DNA of 64,000 bases from an uncultured Bacilli bacterium (lineage in GTDB: Bacteria > Bacillota_I > Bacilli_A > RF39 > UBA660), in contig CAKPEJ010000001.1 of assembly GCA_934149325.1 (NCBI GenBank), forward strand, positions 49,764-113,763, read 5' to 3'. The notes below the pieces were generated by a model that saw only the letters and a list, made by a program, of their open reading frames with translations, ran no database searches and was not told where the DNA came from. Of the stretch, positions 60,071 through 64,000 are shown in pieces (within the stretch, counting starts at the first letter, position 1; every line of letters begins with the position of its first letter). The position numbers were made by a program, and so were the translations under genes.

Positions 60071-60134
60071 TATTTGATTACCTTTTAACTATTTAATTTG
60101 CTAATAACTATCTCTAGTTCTCTTTTTTCATTTT
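60071..60134 (-). repeat. 64-bp direct repeat (copy B): 3' end of valS
   Basis: The in-place copy, containing the last codons and stop of valS (60085-60087). Identical to 56427-56490. Beyond 60071 the sequences diverge and the terminator hairpin is cut. Confidence 0.95.
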
Positions 60135-62640
60135 CTAATTTTGTTTTTTCTTCATCAACTAAATTTTTAGGAGCATTATTAACATATCCAGGATTAGAAA
60201 GAAGTTTTTCTCTTCTAGCAATATTACTTTCTAAAGTCTTTTTTTCTTTTTCTAAAGCTTCTTTTTGTGCATTTAATTTTTCTTCTGAAACAACATAATA
60301 ATAAGTTAAATTTGCTTTTAATACATTTGTATCACTTTGTATAGATACTTTACTATAATTATCATCTGAAGTAGTATCATTAAGTTTTAACATATCTTTT
60401 ATTATCTTTTCTGCTTCAAAATTATTACATTCTAAACTATATTTGAATTCTTTTGGAATATTGTTTTCTTTTTTTGTTATTCTTGCTTTTGTTATAAAGT
60501 TTCTAACTTCGTCCATAAGTTTAATAGTATCATCGAAATTAAATTCTTTATTTTCTACTGGATAAGAACTAATCATAATACTTTCAGCTTCTTTTATAGG
60601 AAGCATATTATATATTTCTTCAGTTACAAATGGCATAAATGGATGAAGTAATTTTAAAATATTAGTTAATGTATAAAGTAAAGTACTTTTTGTTGAATCA
60701 TTATCCATATTAAATTTAGAAAACTCTATATATCCATCACAGAAATCATTCCAAATAAAATTATAAAGTTCTGTACCAACATTTTGAAATTCATATTTAT
60801 CCATATTTTTTCTTACTTCTTTTATAGTTTTATTAAGTCTAGTTAAAATCCATTTGTCACTTAAAGTTAAGTTACTGAAATCATACTCTTTTACATTTTC
60901 TATATTCATTAATGTAAATCTAGACGCATTCCATATTTTATTAATAAAATTCCAAGATGATTTAACTTTTTCTTCATCATATCTTAAATCTAATCCAGGT
61001 GCTGAACTTGTACTTAAGAAATATCTAAGTGAATCACATCCGTATTTTTCTATTACTTCTTGTGGAAGAACACCATTACCTAAACTTTTAGACATTTTTC
61101 TTCCATCTTTTGCTCTTATAAGACCATGTATTAAACAATCTTTAAATGGTCTTTGATTAGTTGAATATTTTGATTGAAACATCATTCTAAATACCCAGAA
61201 GAATAATATGTCATATGCTGTTGTAAGAAGTGATGTTGGAAAATATCTTTTTGCCATAGAATTATCATCATCAAAATAATGAAGTGTACTAAATGGCCAA
61301 AGGCCTGAACTAAACCAAGTATCAAGTACATCTGGATCTTGTACCCAACCTTCTCCTGGTGATGTTACTGATGCTCTTACTTCATCATCTTTATACCAAA
61401 TAGGTATTCTAATTCCCCACCAAAGTTGTCTAGATATACACCAATCATAACACTCTTCTGCTTTTTGATTTAATATTTTATTGTATCTATTAGGATAAAA
61501 ATTTACTTTTGTATTTTTATCACTTTGCATTTTTAATACATCTTCTGATAATGGTTTCATTTTAACAAACCATTGTTCTGATAAATATGGTTCAACCATT
61601 GCTCCACTTCTTTCAGAGTGACCAACTGAATGAACTATATCTTCTATTTCAATTAATAGTTCTTTATCTTGAAGTTCTTTTACTAACGCTTCTCTACATT
61701 CAAATCTATCATAGCCTTTATATTTACCGGCATTTTCATTCATGTGAGCAGTTTCATCCATAACAACTATTCTCTCTAAATTATGTCTATTACCTACTTC
61801 AAAGTCATTTGGATCATGTGCTGGAGTTATTTTAACTACACCTGTTCCTTTGTCCATATCAGCATGCATATCACCAACAATAGGGATGACCCTATTTGCA
61901 ATTGGAACTATTACATTTTTACCAATTAATTTATTATATCTCTCATCTTTTGGATTTACTGCCACTGCTGTATCTCCAAATAATGTTTCTGGTCTTGTTG
62001 TAGCTACATCAAGGTATTCTAATGAATCTTCTAAATAATATTTAATATGATAAAATGCACCTTTTATATCTTTGTAAATAACTTCTTCATTTGATAAAGC
62101 TGTTTTAGCTTCTGGATCCCAATTTATTATTCTTTTACCTTTATAAATAAGACCTTTGTTATACATTTCAATAAATACTTTATTTACTGCATTAACAGAT
62201 ACCTCATCTAAAGTAAATCTTTCTTTTGTATAATCTAAACTGATACCCATCATAGCCCATTGTTTATGAATATTACCACCATATTCTTTTGTCCATTTCC
62301 AACATTCATCTAAAAATTTCTCTCTACCTAATTCATATTTATTAATTCCTTCATTTTTTAATTTAGCAACTACTTTAGATTCAGTTGCAATAGCGGCATG
62401 ATCTGTTCCTGGTACCCATAAAACATCATAACCATCCATTCTTTTATATCTAGCCATAATATCTTGAAGAGTTACATCCCAAGCATGACCTAAATGTAGA
62501 TTACCTGTTACATTTGGTGGTGGCAAAACCATTGTAAATGGTGTTTTTGTTTTATCACCTGATAAAAAATAACCTTTTTCTTTCCAATTTTCATATTTAT
62601 TTTTCTCAACTTCAACATGATTATATTTTGTATCTAACAT
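60085..62640 (-). CDS. valS: Valyl-tRNA synthetase
   Basis: An 851-residue class I synthetase: PPPNVTGNLHLGHAWDVTLQD (HIGH motif as HLGH), WVPGTDHAAIATE, the editing domain (about 190-330, DVATTRPETLFGDTAVAVNP), and GRKMSKSLGNG (KMSKS). The C-terminal coiled coil is at about 790-850 (LNAQKEALEKEKKTLESNIARREKLL). Its start overlaps the end of the HD gene upstream by 7 bases, so both are one operon under the valine T-box. No terminator follows directly, because the hairpin is truncated by the 64-bp repeat junction. Confidence 0.97.
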   Translation of the reverse strand: MLDTKYNHVEVEKNKYENWKEKGYFLSGDKTKTPFTMVLPPPNVTGNLHLGHAWDVTLQDIMARYKRMDGYDVLWVPGTDHAAIATESKVVAKLKNEGINKYELGREKFLDECWKWTKEYGGNIHKQWAMMGISLDYTKERFTLDEVSVNAVNKVFIEMYNKGLIYKGKRIINWDPEAKTALSNEEVIYKDIKGAFYHIKYYLEDSLEYLDVATTRPETLFGDTAVAVNPKDERYNKLIGKNVIVPIANRVIPIVGDMHADMDKGTGVVKITPAHDPNDFEVGNRHNLERIVVMDETAHMNENAGKYKGYDRFECREALVKELQDKELLIEIEDIVHSVGHSERSGAMVEPYLSEQWFVKMKPLSEDVLKMQSDKNTKVNFYPNRYNKILNQKAEECYDWCISRQLWWGIRIPIWYKDDEVRASVTSPGEGWVQDPDVLDTWFSSGLWPFSTLHYFDDDNSMAKRYFPTSLLTTAYDILFFWVFRMMFQSKYSTNQRPFKDCLIHGLIRAKDGRKMSKSLGNGVLPQEVIEKYGCDSLRYFLSTSSAPGLDLRYDEEKVKSSWNFINKIWNASRFTLMNIENVKEYDFSNLTLSDKWILTRLNKTIKEVRKNMDKYEFQNVGTELYNFIWNDFCDGYIEFSKFNMDNDSTKSTLLYTLTNILKLLHPFMPFVTEEIYNMLPIKEAESIMISSYPVENKEFNFDDTIKLMDEVRNFITKARITKKENNIPKEFKYSLECNNFEAEKIIKDMLKLNDTTSDDNYSKVSIQSDTNVLKANLTYYYVVSEEKLNAQKEALEKEKKTLESNIARREKLLSNPGYVNNAPKNLVDEEKTKLENEKRELEIVISKLNS

Positions 62641-63359
62641 ATTACTCTCTCCTTATCTTTTACATATTCATTAATTAACATATAAATTTCTTTGAATTTT
62701 TCTTTATATTCTAATTTATTATAAAGAATATTTAAATTATATAAAAATTCTTTTAAACATATATCATAATTTATATCAAATATATAACTGAATGAAACTG
62801 ATAATTCATCATTTTTGTTATTAATTAAATCATACGATACAGTTTTATTATATTTTATGCAATTTAAAATAGGTTTACTTATACTTATATTTTCACTTCT
62901 AACTTTAAGTTCATCACTTACGCCATATACGTATAATATATCTATTTTATCAGTATCTCTAATTAATTTTGCATATTTTAAAAATTTTTCATTATTACAT
63001 TTTTCTATATATAATTTGTTATGATTTTTAATTGCAAACTTAATTAATTCATAATCATATTTATTACTCCAAAATTTTTTTATTAAATTATCTTCAAAAA
63101 GTAATTTAATTCCTAAGGTTGCATGATCTATTGTTTCTTTATCATTAAAACTATCATACTCTTTTAACTGCTCAAATCTTCCTATATCATGTAATAAACC
63201 TATAACAGATGCGAGTTCTACTTCATAAGAATCAAAACCTAATTCTTTTGCATATTTTATCATTAAATTCATTACTCTAATTGAATGATCATATTTAAGT
63301 TTTATTTTTATATTATTTAAATCATAATTACTAACATAATTAATAAACTCATCAATCAT
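62634..63359 (-). CDS. HD-domain phosphohydrolase-like protein
   Basis: A 241-residue protein with the HD metal ligands in order: YDHSIRVMNLM, IGLLHDIGRFEQ, IDHATLGIKLL, IKNHNKL and RDTDKIDIL. This family acts on nucleotides or phosphate esters; the substrate is not evident. ATG 63359 follows TGGAGGA. It is the first gene behind the valine T-box and overlaps valS by 7 bases, so it is induced when Val-tRNA is scarce. Confidence 0.85.
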   Translation of the reverse strand: MIDEFINYVSNYDLNNIKIKLKYDHSIRVMNLMIKYAKELGFDSYEVELASVIGLLHDIGRFEQLKEYDSFNDKETIDHATLGIKLLFEDNLIKKFWSNKYDYELIKFAIKNHNKLYIEKCNNEKFLKYAKLIRDTDKIDILYVYGVSDELKVRSENISISKPILNCIKYNKTVSYDLINNKNDELSVSFSYIFDINYDICLKEFLYNLNILYNKLEYKEKFKEIYMLINEYVKDKERVIC

Positions 63360-63361
63360 AT

Positions 63362-63580
63362 ATCCTCCATAAAATAAAAAAATCTATAATCTAAGGACGC
63401 CTTTTAGCGCGGTACCACCTTAGTTCATAGATTTCTATGCTTCTTAAATCCTTAACGCAGATATACGTAATATAAATATTAAGCTCATAAGCAACCTTCA
63501 AATAACATTATTATTAGTTTACACCATCCACTAACTCTCTTTTAATAATAATTATTTTACTCCTCTTAATCAACGCTTTT
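63362..63580 (-). promoter_or_regulatory. Valine T-box leader
   Basis: On the minus strand: AGAGAG box and stem I (from about 63545), a specifier region TTTGAAGGTTGC in which GTT (Val) sits at the expected place, and the T-box AAGGTGGTACCGCG (63409-63422). The terminator pairing is AATCTATGAACTAAGG with CCTTAGATTATAGATT followed by T7. Uncharged tRNA-Val would pair at the specifier and T-box and prevent termination, inducing the HD gene and valS. Confidence 0.92.
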
Positions 63581-63589
63581 ACATATTAA

Positions 63590-63618
63590 ATTATATATTT
63601 TTTTTACTTGAGTGTCAA
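63590..63618 (-). promoter_or_regulatory. Sigma-A promoter of the T-box-valS operon
   Basis: On the minus strand TTGACA (63613-63618), 17-bp spacer, TATAAT (63590-63595): full consensus. Confidence 0.9.
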
Positions 63619-63655
63619 TAAAATAAAAAATAAATCAATAATTAAACCTTTAAAT

Positions 63656-64000
63656 TTACACCAGTTTATACTCATTATTTTTTATTCTAACTCTTAATTC
63701 TCTTATAGATAAATTTTGTTCTTCAGTTATTTTTATATAATAATTGATTTTATTTGTATTTTTTACAGATAATAAAATTCTATAATGACTCCATGTCAAT
63801 TTGTCACACAGTGTGTGACTTTTTGAAAATATGTAAAATTGACGAAAATATTTTAAATTTGTTTGAGTATATCCCTTACCAAATTCACTAGTAAGTCTTT
63901 TAGAATACTCTTTTATAATACCCTCACCATAATGTTTACCAGCTTCTGATAGTAATTTACCTACATTATAATAAGTACTTAAATCACTTCTATTTTTACT
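63656..64000 (-). CDS. DUF1016 (YhcG) N-terminal domain protein, partial
   Basis: Open from the window edge to TAA at 63656-63658 (114 residues visible, 5' end outside). It reads STYYNVGKLLSEAGKHYGEG, YSKRLTSEFGKGYTQTNLKYF, LTWSHYRILLSVK, YYIKITEEQNLSIRELRVRI: the DUF1016 N-terminal domain. In full-length members this is followed by a PDDEXK nuclease domain of about 150 residues; here a stop comes directly after the N-terminal domain. It is either a short form or the remnant of a truncated gene. Such proteins often travel with restriction-modification loci. Confidence 0.75.
   Translation of the reverse strand, partial: SKNRSDLSTYYNVGKLLSEAGKHYGEGIIKEYSKRLTSEFGKGYTQTNLKYFRQFYIFSKSHTLCDKLTWSHYRILLSVKNTNKINYYIKITEEQNLSIRELRVRIKNNEYKLV

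Noticed and set aside
63803..63819. Palindrome GTCACACAGTGTGTGAC as a possible operator
   Set aside because: It lies inside the DUF1016 reading frame and encodes the family sequence SHTLCDKLTW; coding explains it.
1..64000. Mollicute genetic code (UGA = Trp), suggested by the extreme A+T content
   Set aside because: Several genes end in TGA at natural ends, some in ATGA overlaps with the next gene (22597-22600, 58040-58043), and tryptophans are encoded by TGG.
1..64000. CRISPR arrays, rRNA operons, insertion sequences
   Set aside because: No regularly spaced repeats, no rRNA sequence and no transposase frame are visible.

Overview
The window reads as chromosome from a very A+T-rich, spore-forming Firmicute of the Bacilli side (Erysipelotrichia/RF39-like gut lineages are my guess, an inference). 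The basis is gene content and order. lon is followed by spoVID and a ysxE/CotS-like gene. The order ruvA-ruvB-queA-tgt-(yrzE-like)-(DUF421)-spoVB-(comN-like)-secDF-rel-dtd-hisS-aspS-6S RNA-tcdA-rarA, with mnmA further on, is the Bacillus subtilis order with insertions and losses. spoIIM, spoIIIAH, gerE and gerM are also present. UGA is used as a stop (e.g. at 12238-12240, 22598-22600, 56484-56486, 58040-58042), so this is not a UGA=Trp mollicute.

Layout. 1-3065: 3' part of lon, then a two-gene spore-coat module and a possible small membrane protein. 3150-6460: L20-type attenuation leader, infC (AUA start)-rpmI-rplT (L20 with an extra C-terminal domain), holA, yceD-rpmF. 6470-8400: a BtaA-like gene, a small membrane protein, gmk. 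8494-19450: surface-polysaccharide locus with initiating sugar transferase, four further transferases (two GT2, one CDP-glycerol type, one GT11 fucosyltransferase-like), EpsG/Wzy-like polymerase, Wzx flippase, LCP ligase, fused Wzz/tyrosine kinase and PHP phosphatase. 19950-48700: housekeeping block in B. subtilis-like order (Holliday junction branch migration, queuosine, Sec, stringent response, tRNA synthetases, 6S RNA, xerD, phosphohexomutase), with several unrecognised lineage genes between.

At 49.27 kb, between convergent genes, lies a 28-bp sequence matching the B. subtilis dif site at 22/28 positions. Coding direction switches there: almost all genes are + before it and almost all are - after it. 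A XerD-like recombinase gene sits 2.2 kb away. I infer that this is the chromosome-dimer-resolution site and replication terminus.

49.3-64 kb is nearly all minus strand: HTH regulator, mnmA, spoIIM; a plus-strand Tyr-rich coat-type gene with a sigma-K-like promoter and a collapsed second copy; a small structured RNA; tRNA-Arg(UCU); gerM, gerE and spoIIIAH; a three-repeat protein; a 3.6-kb cassette flanked by a 64-bp direct repeat of the valS 3' end; valS preceded by an HD-domain gene under a valine T-box; and a DUF1016 fragment running off the window.

The genes form three functional groups: cell envelope (polysaccharide, SecDF, PgsA), informational housekeeping (translation, recombination, stringent response), and sporulation (engulfment proteins SpoIIM and SpoIIIAH with GerM; late mother-cell control by GerE; coat assembly by SpoVID).
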